64,000 nucleotides of DNA from an uncultured Collinsella sp. (GTDB lineage Bacteria; Actinomycetota; Coriobacteriia; Coriobacteriales; Coriobacteriaceae), in contig CAUHHV010000002.1 in the NCBI GenBank assembly GCA_959606065.1, forward strand, positions 62,001 to 126,000, written 5' to 3'. How positions within the stretch are numbered: the stretch's first letter is position 1; each line of letters opens with the position of its first letter. The notes beneath the pieces were generated by a model that was not told the origin of the DNA, made no database searches, and saw nothing but the letters and a program-made list of their open reading frames with translations. Positions 1-7,867 of the stretch are shown here, piece after piece. A program made the translations under genes and the position numbers.

Positions 1-2122
1 GGTCGCCGCGTGCCGCCAGATCGCGGATGCACGCATGTGCGTTGTACGGATAGATGCCGCTCGCGGAGTAGCCCACCAGTGCCGCAAAGTCGTGCGGGGA
101 CACGGCGTCACCGCACTCCACCACGATGTCGGCAAAAGTACGAACGCCGGCGCGGATCAGGTGGTTGTGCACGCAGCCCACGGCGAGCAGCGACGGCACG
201 GGCACCTCGCCCGCAGCGGCACGATCGCTCAACACCACAATGTTCACGCCGTCGCGGACCGCAGCCTCAACGTCCTCGGCAAGCTGTTTGAGCGCAGCCT
301 GCAGCGCGCCCTCGCCGGCATCGCGGCGGTAGACGGCACGGAAACGACGGGTCTTAAAGCCAACACGGTCGATGGCACAGATATGCTCGAACTCTTCCTC
401 GTTGAGCAATGGGCGCTCCAAGCGCACCAGCTGACAGGCCGTGCGGGAATCCTCGAGCAGGTTGCCGTGGTTGCCCAGGTAGAGCGTGGTCGAAGTCACC
501 ATGTGCTCGCGCAGGGCATCGATCGGAGGATTCGTGACCTGAGCGAACAGCTGATAGAAGTAGTCAAAGAACGAACGCGTCTTCTTGGACAGGCAGGCCA
601 ACGGCGCATCGATACCCATCGAGGCGAGCGGGGCCTTGCCCTGCTGGGCCATGGGGCGCACGACCTCGTCAACATCATCCCAGTGATAGCCGAGCTTGGC
701 CATGCGCACGGCGGCGGGCACCTCGGCATCCTCGGCGGGCGCGGGCGCGGCGGGCTCATCGAGCGCGTCGACGGTCAGTGTCTCCTCGGCAATCCAGTCG
801 CGGTAGGGCTTCTCCTTGGCATAGCGGGCGCGCAGCTCGTCGTTGTAGATCACGCGGCCGCGGGCAAAATCGACCTCGAGCATCTGGCCCGGTCCCAGGC
901 AGCCGCTCGTCAGGATGTTCTCGGGGCTCACCTCGATGGTGCCCACCTCGCTTGCCAGCATAAAGCGGCCATCGCGCGTCACGTAGTAGCGGGCGGGGCG
1001 CAAGCCGTTGCGGTCGAGGGCGGCGCCCAGCGTGCGACCGTCGGTAAAGGCGATGGCCGCCGGGCCGTCCCAGGGCTCCATGAGCATGGACTGGTAAGCG
1101 TCGTAGGCGCGGCGCTCCTCACTCAGGCTATCGTTGTGGTCCCACGGCTCGGGCAGCAACATGGACGCGGCACGCGTGAGCGGGCGACCGTTCATGACCA
1201 AGAATTCGAGCACGTTGTCCAGAATCGCGGAGTCGGAACCCTCGCGGTTGATGATGGGCATCACGCGCTCAAGATCGTGCTGCAGCACGGGGCTGTACAG
1301 GTTGGGTTCGCGGGCGCGAATCCAGTTGACGTTGCCCTTGAGGGTGTTGATCTCGCCGTTATGGATGATAAAGCGGTTGGGGTGCGCACGCTCCCAGCTG
1401 GGCGTGGTGTTGGTGGAGTAGCGCGAGTGGACGAGCGCCACGGCCGTTTTGACGGCGGCGTCGTTGAGGTCGATGAAGAAGCGGCGCATCTGCGTGGCGA
1501 CCAGCATGCCCTTGTACACGATGGTGCGCGAGCTCATGGAGCACACGTAGAAGATCTTGTCTCGCAGGGCAAACTCGGCATCGGCCTTCTTTTCGATGGT
1601 GCGGCGGCACACGTACAGACGACGCTCAAAGGCATCGCCGGCGGGCGTGTCGTCCGGACGGCCCAGGAAGGCCTGCAGGATAGTGGGCATGCAGGCGCGG
1701 GCCGTCTCGCCCAGGTCGTGCGGGTCGACGGGCACCTCGCGCCAAAAGAGCAGCGGCACGCCGGCCTCGGCACAGCCCTCCTCAAACACGCGGCGGGCAT
1801 CCTCTACGCCCTTGTCGTCCTGCGGGAAGAACAGCATGGCCACGCCATAGTCGCCCTCTGCCGGCAGAATCTGACCGCACTTTTGAGCCTCTTTACGGAA
1901 AAAGTGATGCGGAACCTGGAACAGGATGCCGGCGCCGTCGCCGGTGTTCTTCTCGAGTCCCGTACCGCCGCGGTGCTCCAAGTTGACCAGAATGGACAGC
2001 GCGTCGTCCAGAATCTGGTGATGGCGCTCACCGTTGATATCGGCAAGCGCGCCGATGCCACATGCATCGTGGTCGAATTCGGGGCGATAAAGGCCCTGCT
2101 GCTGAGCGGAATCTGCCTGCAT
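1..2122 (-). CDS. gltB: Glutamate synthase large subunit, N-terminal part (cut by window edge)
   Basis: Makes glutamate from 2-oxoglutarate and glutamine-derived ammonia in the cytoplasm. About 707 codons are visible; the gene runs off the left edge. The start at 2122 has a GGGGAGG ribosome site. Residues 17-24 read DHDACGIG: Cys21 is the nucleophile of the class II glutamine amidotransferase domain and becomes residue 1 after removal of a short propeptide. Further on come LEHRGGTGLEKNTGDGAG and HSRYSTNT, both typical of GltB. The region then runs into the linker before the FMN/synthase domain, which lies outside the window. No gltD is visible. The family call is secure; cofactor preference cannot be read here. 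Confidence 0.96.
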   Translation of the reverse strand, partial: MQADSAQQQGLYRPEFDHDACGIGALADINGERHHQILDDALSILVNLEHRGGTGLEKNTGDGAGILFQVPHHFFRKEAQKCGQILPAEGDYGVAMLFFPQDDKGVEDARRVFEEGCAEAGVPLLFWREVPVDPHDLGETARACMPTILQAFLGRPDDTPAGDAFERRLYVCRRTIEKKADAEFALRDKIFYVCSMSSRTIVYKGMLVATQMRRFFIDLNDAAVKTAVALVHSRYSTNTTPSWERAHPNRFIIHNGEINTLKGNVNWIRAREPNLYSPVLQHDLERVMPIINREGSDSAILDNVLEFLVMNGRPLTRAASMLLPEPWDHNDSLSEERRAYDAYQSMLMEPWDGPAAIAFTDGRTLGAALDRNGLRPARYYVTRDGRFMLASEVGTIEVSPENILTSGCLGPGQMLEVDFARGRVIYNDELRARYAKEKPYRDWIAEETLTVDALDEPAAPAPAEDAEVPAAVRMAKLGYHWDDVDEVVRPMAQQGKAPLASMGIDAPLACLSKKTRSFFDYFYQLFAQVTNPPIDALREHMVTSTTLYLGNHGNLLEDSRTACQLVRLERPLLNEEEFEHICAIDRVGFKTRRFRAVYRRDAGEGALQAALKQLAEDVEAAVRDGVNIVVLSDRAAAGEVPVPSLLAVGCVHNHLIRAGVRTFADIVVECGDAVSPHDFAALVGYSASGIYPYNAHACIRDLAARGD

Positions 2123-2307
2123 CGCGATCCTCCCCTAGATATTTAGACAGTCAGTTGAATAGGCATACTAGGAGCATCGCCGACCCGTTGTGTTTCCCAC
2201 CCGTTTCGAAACAATCGCGTAACGCACGCCCTACGAGTGGACACCGCCGACCTCAAGGGCGACAACATAGGCCCCAAGTTCGGCCTGTAAGCTCACTGCT
2301 TCAAACA

Positions 2308-2523
2308 TCTCAATCTGTAACAGTAAGACCCAATTTCGACGACTAACTGTTACAGATCAAGATGTTTTCGAGAGACGGTTCCGAATGTCTCAATCTGTAA
2401 CACGAAGGGTCAGTTTTGGCGGTCAGCTGTTACAGATCGAGATTTTCCATAGGACCATTTCTTCCTGTCTTGATCTGTAACACCTAGACCCAATTTCCAT
2501 CCCCAGTTGTTACAGATCAAGAC
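2308..2523. repeat. Three palindromic units at an exact 80-nt period
   Basis: Units lie at 2308-2363, 2388-2443 and 2468-2523. Each is about 56 nt, with arms ATCTGTAACA and TGTTACAGAT around a loop of about 24 nt; each unit starts 80 nt after the last. The arms are nearly identical while loops and 24-nt spacers diverge. A fourth, half-decayed copy lies past mntH at 3932-3975. The units look like REP/MITE-type elements. Confidence 0.9.
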
Positions 2524-2570
2524 ATTTCGGCAACCCCCTTTCCCCACCCCATTCAAATACAACTATTTTG

Positions 2571-2609
2571 TTAGTCATAGTTAACTTTTGAGCCTAAAAC
2601 GGGTATCCT
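2571..2609 (+). promoter_or_regulatory. Putative mntH promoter with overlapping operator-like dyads
   Basis: TTAACT at 2581 and TATCCT at 2604 are separated by 17 nt. Two A/T-rich dyads overlap them: one at 2571-2584 (TTAGTCATAGTTAA) and one at 2586-2599 (TTTTGAGCCTAAAA). Placement over the -35 and spacer fits repression by a DtxR/MntR-type metal regulator. This is inference; no regulator gene is adjacent. Confidence 0.4.
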
Positions 2610-2645
2610 TTGCGGCGTCAAACAAACGGCACACAGGAGCGCACC

Positions 2646-3902
2646 ATGCTCAACCATCTCAAACAACATTTTGGCTCCCGACGCACCGGCGGTCACGGAG
2701 GCCTAGACATTGCGCGGCATATCGGCCCCGGGCTGCTCGTGACCGTCGGCTTTATCGACCCGGGCAACTGGGCCTCCAATATGGCCGCGGGCTCGCAGTT
2801 TGGATACGCGCTGCTGTGGATCGTCACACTGTCCACGATTATGCTCATTGTGCTGCAGCACAATGCGGCGCACCTGGGTATCGCCACGGGCGCCTGTCTT
2901 GCCGAGGCCACGACACGTTACCTCCCCCGCTTCGTCGGGCGCACGGTGCTCGCCAGTGCCTATCTCGCGACCATCGCCACCGCCATGGCCGAAGTCCTGG
3001 GTGGCGCGATTGCCCTTCAAATGCTCTTTGGGCTGCCCGTGCGCGCAGGCTGCGTCATCGTGGCGGCGGCATCGATGGCGATGCTCATGACGAGCTCCTA
3101 CAAGCGCGCCGAGCGGTGGATCATTGCCTTCGTGGGCGTGGTAGGACTCTCGTTTTTGGCCGAGCTTGCGCTGGTCAAGGTCGACTGGCCGCAAGCCGCC
3201 ACAAGCTGGATTACGCCCAGCATGCCCACCGGCTCGGCCGCGATTATCGTGAGTGTCCTGGGCGCGGTCGTTATGCCCCACAACCTCTTTCTGCACTCCG
3301 AGGTCATCCAATCCATGCACTTCGAAGGCCAAGGCGAGCAAGTTATCGAAGAGCGTCTGCGCTATGAGCTCTTCGACACGCTCTTTTCGATGGGCGTGGG
3401 CTGGGCAATCAACTCGGCCATGGTCATCCTGGCCGCAACGACCTTCTTTGCGCACGGCATTGTCGTAGACGACCTCGCCGTCGCAGCGGCCACGCTCTCC
3501 CCCATCTTGGGCCCGGCGAGCTCGACTATCTTTGCGGTGGCGCTGCTGTTTGCGGGCCTCTCGAGTAGTGTGACGGCGGGCATGGCGGCAGGCACCATCA
3601 CCGCGGGCATGTTCGACGAGGAATACGACATCCACGACCGACATTCCTCGATTGGGGTGGCGGCATGTTTCGTCGGCGCAGTGGCGGCGTGTCTGGTCGT
3701 CCCAAATCCTTTTGAAGGTCTCATCTGGAGCCAGGCGCTGCTGTCGCTTCAGCTGCCGATCACGGTTTTCGTGCTTATACGGCTCACCAGCTCGCGCCGC
3801 GTCATGGGCAGATACGCCAATTCACGCCCGCTCAACACGCTGCTCGTAGGAATCGGTGCCATCGTGACGATTCTCGACATCGTGCTGCTAACGGGGATGT
3901 AA
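2646..3902 (+). CDS. mntH: Nramp-family divalent metal (manganese) transporter
   Basis: Proton-coupled uptake of Mn2+ or Fe2+ across the cytoplasmic membrane. The 418-aa protein has the Nramp signature DPGNWASNMAAGS near residue 40 in TM1, with Asp and Asn as metal ligands. The second metal-binding segment, VVMPHNLFLHS (Met, His, Asn), sits near residue 210. About 11 hydrophobic segments are seen. An upstream in-frame ATG at 2610 exists, but 2646 is preferred because ACAGGAG precedes it. The gene stands alone, with palindromic repeats on both sides. Mn2+ versus Fe2+ preference is not resolvable from sequence. Confidence 0.93.
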   Translation: MLNHLKQHFGSRRTGGHGGLDIARHIGPGLLVTVGFIDPGNWASNMAAGSQFGYALLWIVTLSTIMLIVLQHNAAHLGIATGACLAEATTRYLPRFVGRTVLASAYLATIATAMAEVLGGAIALQMLFGLPVRAGCVIVAAASMAMLMTSSYKRAERWIIAFVGVVGLSFLAELALVKVDWPQAATSWITPSMPTGSAAIIVSVLGAVVMPHNLFLHSEVIQSMHFEGQGEQVIEERLRYELFDTLFSMGVGWAINSAMVILAATTFFAHGIVVDDLAVAAATLSPILGPASSTIFAVALLFAGLSSSVTAGMAAGTITAGMFDEEYDIHDRHSSIGVAACFVGAVAACLVVPNPFEGLIWSQALLSLQLPITVFVLIRLTSSRRVMGRYANSRPLNTLLVGIGAIVTILDIVLLTGM

Positions 3903-3931
3903 TTGGGATGGCGTGACTGTCCAGATATAAC

Positions 3932-3975
3932 GTCTCAATCTGTAACACGTAAGGCCGTTTTAAACCGTCAGATAA
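3932..3975. repeat. Degenerate fourth copy of the TGTAACA palindrome
   Basis: The left arm CTCAATCTGTAACA is intact, but the right arm has decayed to GTCAGATAAATC. It lies just past the mntH stop, so the repeat family brackets that gene. Confidence 0.65.
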
Positions 3976-3980
3976 ATCAA

Positions 3981-4014
3981 AAGGGCCCCGGCCGAGAATT
4001 CGACCGGGGCCCTT
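3981..4014 (-). terminator. Rho-independent terminator after rubredoxin
   Basis: GC-rich stem AGGGCCCCGG/CCGGGGCCCT. On the minus strand it is followed by CTTTTGATTT, placing it as the end of the rubredoxin transcript. Confidence 0.75.
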
Positions 4015-4053
4015 GGACAGAGCTATGTTCGGCTTTCGCCGTGTGCCTACGAG

Positions 4054-4197
4054 TTACTCCTCGACGAGCTCAAACTCATCGGGGCCGACGCCGCAGACCG
4101 GGCATACGTAATCCTCGGGCAGCTCGGGCGTGTCGACCTCAACCTCGTAACCGCAAACGGTGCACACAAACTTATACGTCTTCTTCTCCTCAGCCAT
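4054..4197 (-). CDS. Rubredoxin
   Basis: Small one-iron electron carrier of 47 aa. Two CxxC knuckles bind the iron: CTVCGYE (from residue 12) and CPVCGVGPDEFE (from residue 32). The length is short but within the rubredoxin family range (about 45-55 aa). The start has GAGAGGAG upstream. It has its own promoter (4242-4269) and a strong terminator. The next gene upstream on the same strand is a flavin reductase, a pairing known from NAD(P)H to flavin to rubredoxin chains that reduce oxygen, peroxide or NO in anaerobes. The electron acceptor is not in this window. Confidence 0.95.
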   Translation of the reverse strand: MAEEKKTYKFVCTVCGYEVEVDTPELPEDYVCPVCGVGPDEFELVEE

Positions 4198-4241
4198 GAT
4201 GTTCTCCTCTCGAACGCGACTGGTGATGTACTTCGTTTATT

Positions 4242-4269
4242 AGTATAGATTCTCAATAATATAATGCAA
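4242..4269 (-). promoter_or_regulatory. Sigma-70-type promoter of the rubredoxin gene
   Basis: On the minus strand TTGCAT and TATACT are spaced by 16 nt, in an A/T-rich stretch about 45 nt upstream of the ATG. It starts transcription independently of the flavin reductase gene. Confidence 0.65.
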
Positions 4270-4286
4270 GTATTTTTAGAACATTT

Positions 4287-4790
4287 CTAGCCTTGATACG
4301 ATGAAGCCTTGGGCGGCGTCTTGCCCTTCAAGACCTTGTGATAGTAGTCATAGGTCAGCGGGGCCTCGCCGCTCAAGCGCTCGGCGTCCTCCACCTCGCC
4401 GATAAAGAGCAGGTGCGTGCCCACGTCCACGGTATCAATCAGACGGCAGCTAAACAGCGCCGCCGCGTGCTCGGGCACATAGGGCATGCCCAGAGCGGTC
4501 TCGTGGGTCTCGTACTTGGCAAACTTGTCGTAATCGCTGCTGGTGCGGAAGCCAAAGTTGCCGATATAGAGCATGTCGGCGGTCTGGTCAATCACGGTCA
4601 GCGCAAAGGCCTTAGCCGATGCGATTACGCCGGACGTGACATTTTCCTTGTTCACGGCAATCGAGATGCGCGGCGGGGCGGATGTCACCTGCACTGCTGT
4701 GTTGATAACGCAGCCGGCACGCAGCCCGTCTGCCACGGCGCTCACCACGTACAGGCCACTCGGCATGGTAAAGAACGCAGTTTTGTCCAT
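4287..4790 (-). CDS. Flavin reductase-like FMN-binding protein
   Basis: A 167-aa protein of the flavin reductase domain family (split-barrel FMN binders). These pass electrons from NAD(P)H to flavin and often to rubredoxin. Family features are TMPSGLYVVSA near the N-terminus, VQVTSAPPRISIAV (residues ~40), and the GNFGFRTSSDYDKF segment. The open frame extends upstream to 4982 but runs into a palindromic repeat. The start at 4790 has GGGGAG upstream and matches family length. Neighbouring rubredoxin supports a shared redox role. The related high-molecular-weight rubredoxin carries both domains in one chain; here they are separate genes. Confidence 0.85.
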   Translation of the reverse strand: MDKTAFFTMPSGLYVVSAVADGLRAGCVINTAVQVTSAPPRISIAVNKENVTSGVIASAKAFALTVIDQTADMLYIGNFGFRTSSDYDKFAKYETHETALGMPYVPEHAAALFSCRLIDTVDVGTHLLFIGEVEDAERLSGEAPLTYDYYHKVLKGKTPPKASSYQG

Positions 4791-4841
4791 AACGATCACT
4801 CCCCTAACTCGGGATTGAGCCTCATGGATGTATGTACCCAC

Positions 4842-4875
4842 AAAAAAGGCGACGCACATACCGAACGCCGCCTTT
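4842..4875 (-). terminator. Terminator between smpB and the flavin reductase gene
   Basis: On the minus strand AAAGGCGGCG pairs with CGTCGCCTTT and is followed by a T tract. It ends the smpB transcript upstream of the flavin reductase start. Confidence 0.75.
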
Positions 4876-4917
4876 GAGACATATGTGTCAGAACAGTAAG
4901 CAAGATGGAACGCCCGC

Positions 4918-4984
4918 AGTTGCGGTGAAATAGAGACTGAATAGCCCCTCAAACAGGCAAAACAGTCCGTATTCCACCGCAACT
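4918..4984. repeat. 67-nt palindrome, copy A
   Basis: The ends are AGTTGCGGTG and CACCGCAACT, with 22-nt imperfect arms and a 23-nt loop. It lies 12 nt past the smpB stop codon. The same 67-nt element occurs at 53487 and 56281. Confidence 0.92.
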
Positions 4985-4996
4985 TATGCAGAGTGC

Positions 4997-5467
4997 CTAG
5001 CGGTTGCGTTCCTTAAGGGCGCGGTCGATCTCGCGTTGGACATCACGCTTGGCCATGTCCTCGCGCTTGTCGTAGAGCTTCTTGCCGCGACCCAGACCCA
5101 GCAGCAGCTTTACGCGGCCGTCGTTATTAAAGTAGAGCTCCAACGGAACCAGCGCATAACCACGGTTGCGAAGTTTGCCGTCAAGAAAGTCGATCTCCTT
5201 GCGGTGCAGCAGCAGACGACGCCGACGGTCGGGATCGCGATTCCACACGCCACCATGGCTATAGGGGTGGATATGCAGGCCGACGAGCCAGCACTCCCCG
5301 CCGCGGATCAGCGCGAAGGTATCGGTGATCTGGCAGGCGCGCTCGCGAATCGACTTGACCTCGGTGCCGCTCAGTTCAATGCCACACTCAAATGTCTCAT
5401 CGATAAAGTACTCGTGATGCGCCGAGCGATTCTTGGAAATGAGCTTGCGCTCGCGCTTACTGGGCAT
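4997..5467 (-). CDS. smpB: SsrA-binding protein SmpB
   Basis: Binds tmRNA and brings it to stalled ribosomes for trans-translation. The 156-aa protein has an OB-fold core and the family's opening ISKNRSAHHEYFIDETFECG, then LSGTEVKSIRE and the lysine/arginine-rich tail GRGKKLYDKREDMAKRD. The tail mimics the codon-anticodon helix. The start at 5467 lies inside the last codons of the upstream TPR gene (11-nt overlap), so translation is probably coupled. The ssrA gene is not in the window. Confidence 0.96.
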   Translation of the reverse strand: MPSKRERKLISKNRSAHHEYFIDETFECGIELSGTEVKSIRERACQITDTFALIRGGECWLVGLHIHPYSHGGVWNRDPDRRRRLLLHRKEIDFLDGKLRNRGYALVPLELYFNNDGRVKLLLGLGRGKKLYDKREDMAKRDVQREIDRALKERNR

Positions 5468-6374
5468 CGCCGGCCTCCTTGGCGCCATCGGCGTTTGAGC
5501 CCGCAGCCTCGCGCTTTGCCTTGCGCTCGGCATTGAGCTCGGCATCGCTCTCGCGCACCAGTTTAATAATCGCCGCGCAGGCCTCCTCGCCCACCAAGTC
5601 GCGAGCACGCACCGTCAGGCGCGTCGCCTCCTGCTTGTCGCCGTCGCTTGCGGCATCGGTCGCGCACATAATCAGGCAGATGGCAATCTCGGCCGAAGGC
5701 GAGGTCGGAACGCCTTGCAGGGCCAGTTCACCCATCACGTGCTCGTCGCTCTCATCGGCGGCATCCGGATAGGTGGTATGGATCTTGTTGAGCAGGCGCG
5801 TCGTATGCGCATCGTTGGGCGCCAGGCGCAGCGCCAGACGCGCGCAGCCCACGGCAGCCGAAACGTTCTCGGTCTCGGGCTCCAAGAAGTACTGACCTAG
5901 ATTGGCGTAAGCACGGGCGGCGCACTTGCCATCACTTGCACGCTCCAGCACCGAGAACGAGAGCGATGCCCATTCCTGCTTGTCCTCGAGTGCGCGGAAC
6001 AGCTCGGCCAAATCCAAGCGATAGTTGCAGTTCATGGGGTCCCAACGCACAGCCTGCATCAGGGCATTACGAGCGCTCACATAATCCTGCTGGCGAATGT
6101 AGGCAAACGCCATATCAGAGTACAGGCGGTCAAACGGCACCTCGACCTGCACGAGCTCGCGCGGATCCTTCTCCACGCGGCGATAGGCCAAGCGCTCAAA
6201 CTTGCTATCGAAGCTAAAGTATTGACGCTTCTCCTCCGTCTTGCACTCAGCATCGATATACTCCTCGGCGAGCTCCACCAGACGCTCCAGCAGCGGCGTC
6301 GCCGTAGCCAGGTCGCCCTGCGCCAGATAGTTCTCGGCATACGTGATGTCTTGCAAGCTGATGGGCAGATCCAT
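5457..6374 (-). CDS. Tetratricopeptide-repeat protein of unknown function
   Basis: A 305-aa soluble protein with helical TPR-like pairs, best seen at residues ~85-135 (YSDMAFAYIRQQDYVSARNA then MNCNYRLDLAELFRAL). It ends in an Ala/Lys/Glu-rich tail. No signal peptide or membrane segment is visible. The start at 6374 was chosen over a frame beginning at 6425 because GAGGAG precedes MDLPISL. It overlaps smpB by 11 nt, so the two are co-expressed. TPR proteins are usually scaffolds; no specific partner can be named. Confidence 0.75.
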   Translation of the reverse strand: MDLPISLQDITYAENYLAQGDLATATPLLERLVELAEEYIDAECKTEEKRQYFSFDSKFERLAYRRVEKDPRELVQVEVPFDRLYSDMAFAYIRQQDYVSARNALMQAVRWDPMNCNYRLDLAELFRALEDKQEWASLSFSVLERASDGKCAARAYANLGQYFLEPETENVSAAVGCARLALRLAPNDAHTTRLLNKIHTTYPDAADESDEHVMGELALQGVPTSPSAEIAICLIMCATDAASDGDKQEATRLTVRARDLVGEEACAAIIKLVRESDAELNAERKAKREAAGSNADGAKEAGDAQ

Positions 6375-6429
6375 GGCTACTCCTCGATCTGAGCGAAACA
6401 CGGCAGGCGCCGTATATACGGTCAATACA

Positions 6430-6460
6430 CAAAACCCGGGTCTCTTACGAGGCCCGGGCG
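6430..6460 (-). terminator. Terminator of the tRNA operon
   Basis: CCCGGG arms around a 14-nt loop, followed on the minus strand by TTTTGTG. It lies 9 nt past the CCA end of tRNA-Glu. Confidence 0.75.
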
Positions 6461-6468
6461 TTCAATTT

Positions 6469-6545
6469 TGGTAGCCCGTACCAGATTCGAACTGGTGATC
6501 TCCGCCTTGAGAGGGCGGCGTCCTAAACCGCTAGACGAACGGGCC
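6469..6545 (-). tRNA. tRNA-Glu (anticodon CTC)
   Basis: A 77-nt cloverleaf with encoded CCA. The acceptor GGCCCGT pairs with ACGGGCT (one G-U), the anticodon stem CCGCC/GGCGG encloses loop CTCTCAA, and the T loop is TTCGAAT. The anticodon CTC reads GAG. Confidence 0.95.
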
Positions 6546-6562
6546 ATATGTAGCAAATGCAA

Positions 6563-6636
6563 TGGCTGGGATGGAGGGAGTCGAACCCCCATTGACGGAA
6601 CCAGAATCCGCTGTCCTGCCATTAGACGACATCCCA
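6563..6636 (-). tRNA. tRNA-Gln (anticodon CTG)
   Basis: A 74-nt cloverleaf with encoded CCA. The acceptor TGGGATG pairs with CATCCCA, the anticodon loop is TTCTGGT, and the T loop is TTCGACT. It is first in a two-tRNA operon, 17 nt before tRNA-Glu. Confidence 0.95.
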
Positions 6637-6680
6637 ATGACTGCATCGCTGCGCTCGGCTGTGCCTTTGCGCAAGAAAGA

Positions 6681-6709
6681 AATATACGGGAAGTCCCGCC
6701 GTGACGCAA
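6681..6709 (-). promoter_or_regulatory. Promoter of the tRNA-Gln/tRNA-Glu operon
   Basis: On the minus strand TTGCGT and TATATT are spaced by exactly 17 nt, about 45 nt before tRNA-Gln. Confidence 0.7.
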
Positions 6710-6902
6710 GCCCTAATTTTGACTTTTTTGAAATTCAGTCAAATACGGCCGACACGTGAAGGACCTGTGAAGTCGACCGCTGCACACGAAGGGCAAAACG
6801 CCGCGAGCGGTAGCCGTCAACCGTTGGCAGATTCTACCGCGAAAACGATAGCACCAGGCAACACAATCGAAGTATCAATGATCACGTAGATATCGAGGCG
6901 CC

Positions 6903-7313
6903 ATGGACGAAGAGCTTGATTACCTATGGGAGACCCTGGGCCTCGAGATCACTGCTGACCTTTGGCCCGAACGGGACAAAATCCATCCCACCCTGCGCCC
7001 CGCCATCACGGTGATGCAGGCAAAATACCGCCGTGCATCCTTTTTGATCATGCGGATGTCATGGCACGCGGGACTCCCCGACCTTAAGCGAATCCAGGCA
7101 AGCCTCGTCGAGCTGTCCGGTATGCCGACTGTCATATCCGAGGCGCACCTGGAGCAGCGCCAACGCGAGCGACTGCAACAGCAGCGGATTCCCTTTATCT
7201 GCCCCGGTGTTCAGGCATATCTGCCCTTTATGGACGAGGAGTACTGGAGCGGCAAGCCCAACAAGCACGTAAAGGTCTACGGTCCGCACGAATGGGCACA
7301 GCTCAAGGATTGA
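6903..7313 (+). CDS. Protein of unknown function
   Basis: A 136-aa soluble protein that I cannot assign. It is rich in charged and aromatic residues, with a helical stretch (AKYRRASFLIMRMSWHAGL), then ISEAHLEQRQRERLQQQRI and a hydrophobic IPFICPGVQAYLPFM. It has no signal peptide or clear membrane span. The start at 6903 has a weak GAGGCG. It ends in TGA, a stop otherwise almost absent from core genes here, which suggests acquisition. The abrupt end after the PFMDEEYW segment could mean it is the N-terminal part of a longer ancestral protein, but no continuation is visible downstream. Confidence 0.6.
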   Translation: MDEELDYLWETLGLEITADLWPERDKIHPTLRPAITVMQAKYRRASFLIMRMSWHAGLPDLKRIQASLVELSGMPTVISEAHLEQRQRERLQQQRIPFICPGVQAYLPFMDEEYWSGKPNKHVKVYGPHEWAQLKD

Positions 7314-7385
7314 GCCGAGCGAGCCCTCCGATGGAAAACACGTCCCACCCCGAGCGCTCAAAACGGGTCGCACTTTCCGCAGCCG

Positions 7386-7745
7386 CTACAGCAGCGCCTC
7401 GGTCCAAGCTGCTTCCCTAAAGCCGGGAATCGCAAAGTCGTCGCCCACCAACAGCGGACGCTTGACCAGCATGCCGTCGGTCGCCAGCAGCTCGTAGCAC
7501 TCCCGATCCGTCATGCCCGCATCTAGACGCGCCTTCAGGCCCAGCTCTCGATATTTCATGCCCGACGAATTAAAGAAGCGCCGCACCGGCAGTCCCGAAC
7601 GAGCAATCCAGGTCGCAAGCTCATCAGCCGTGGGATTGTCCAAAACGATATCGCGGTCGATATACTCTACCCCGTGTTCGTCCAGCCATGCCTTGGCCTT
7701 CTTACAGGTCGAGCACTTGGGATATTCAACAAACAGTACGGTCAT
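7386..7745 (-). CDS. ArsC/Spx-family thioredoxin-fold protein (YffB-like)
   Basis: A 119-aa thioredoxin-fold protein of the arsenate reductase/Spx family. It has the redox motif CSTCKKAKAWLDE at residues 11-23 and the family segment DIVLDNPTADEL. The later LVKRPLLVG corresponds to the conserved basic region near the C-terminus. An upstream frame extends to 7829, but the start at 7745 has AAAGGAAA upstream and gives normal length. It is not next to arsenic genes, so arsenate reduction is unlikely to be its job. A thiol-related or Spx-like role is possible but unproven. Confidence 0.8.
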   Translation of the reverse strand: MTVLFVEYPKCSTCKKAKAWLDEHGVEYIDRDIVLDNPTADELATWIARSGLPVRRFFNSSGMKYRELGLKARLDAGMTDRECYELLATDGMLVKRPLLVGDDFAIPGFREAAWTEALL

Positions 7746-7867
7746 GGGATTTCCTTTCTTAGAGAAAACAGGTGTCCGGAAAACTGCACATCGACGACCA
7801 CTCGCGATTGCAGCCGTTATTGTAGCCAATGTCGAAGCATAGGCAGTCGCGATGTCTCGTCTTAAGG

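Larger units (their letters stand above)
2123..2645. other. Gene-free stretch with tandem palindromes and the mntH promoter
   Basis: This 523-nt gap between the divergent gltB and mntH genes holds three evenly spaced palindromes (2308-2523, listed separately) and the mntH control region. Small frames here have no ribosome site and are not coding. Confidence 0.7.

Noticed and set aside
35..2146. 703-codon open frame on the plus strand
   Set aside because: It is antisense to gltB. Sense codons TTA, CTA and TCA are rarely used here, so the opposite strand stays open in register. It has no family features.
2308..2523. CRISPR-like array
   Set aside because: The period is regular, but units are long palindromes with variable loops, only three copies exist, and there are no cas genes.
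4791..4982. N-terminal extension of the flavin reductase
   Set aside because: It runs through a terminator and the 67-nt repeat, and a good ribosome site marks the start at 4790.
6701..6889. 62-codon frame between the tRNAs and the 6903 gene
   Set aside because: No ribosome site, low-complexity composition, no recognisable sequence.
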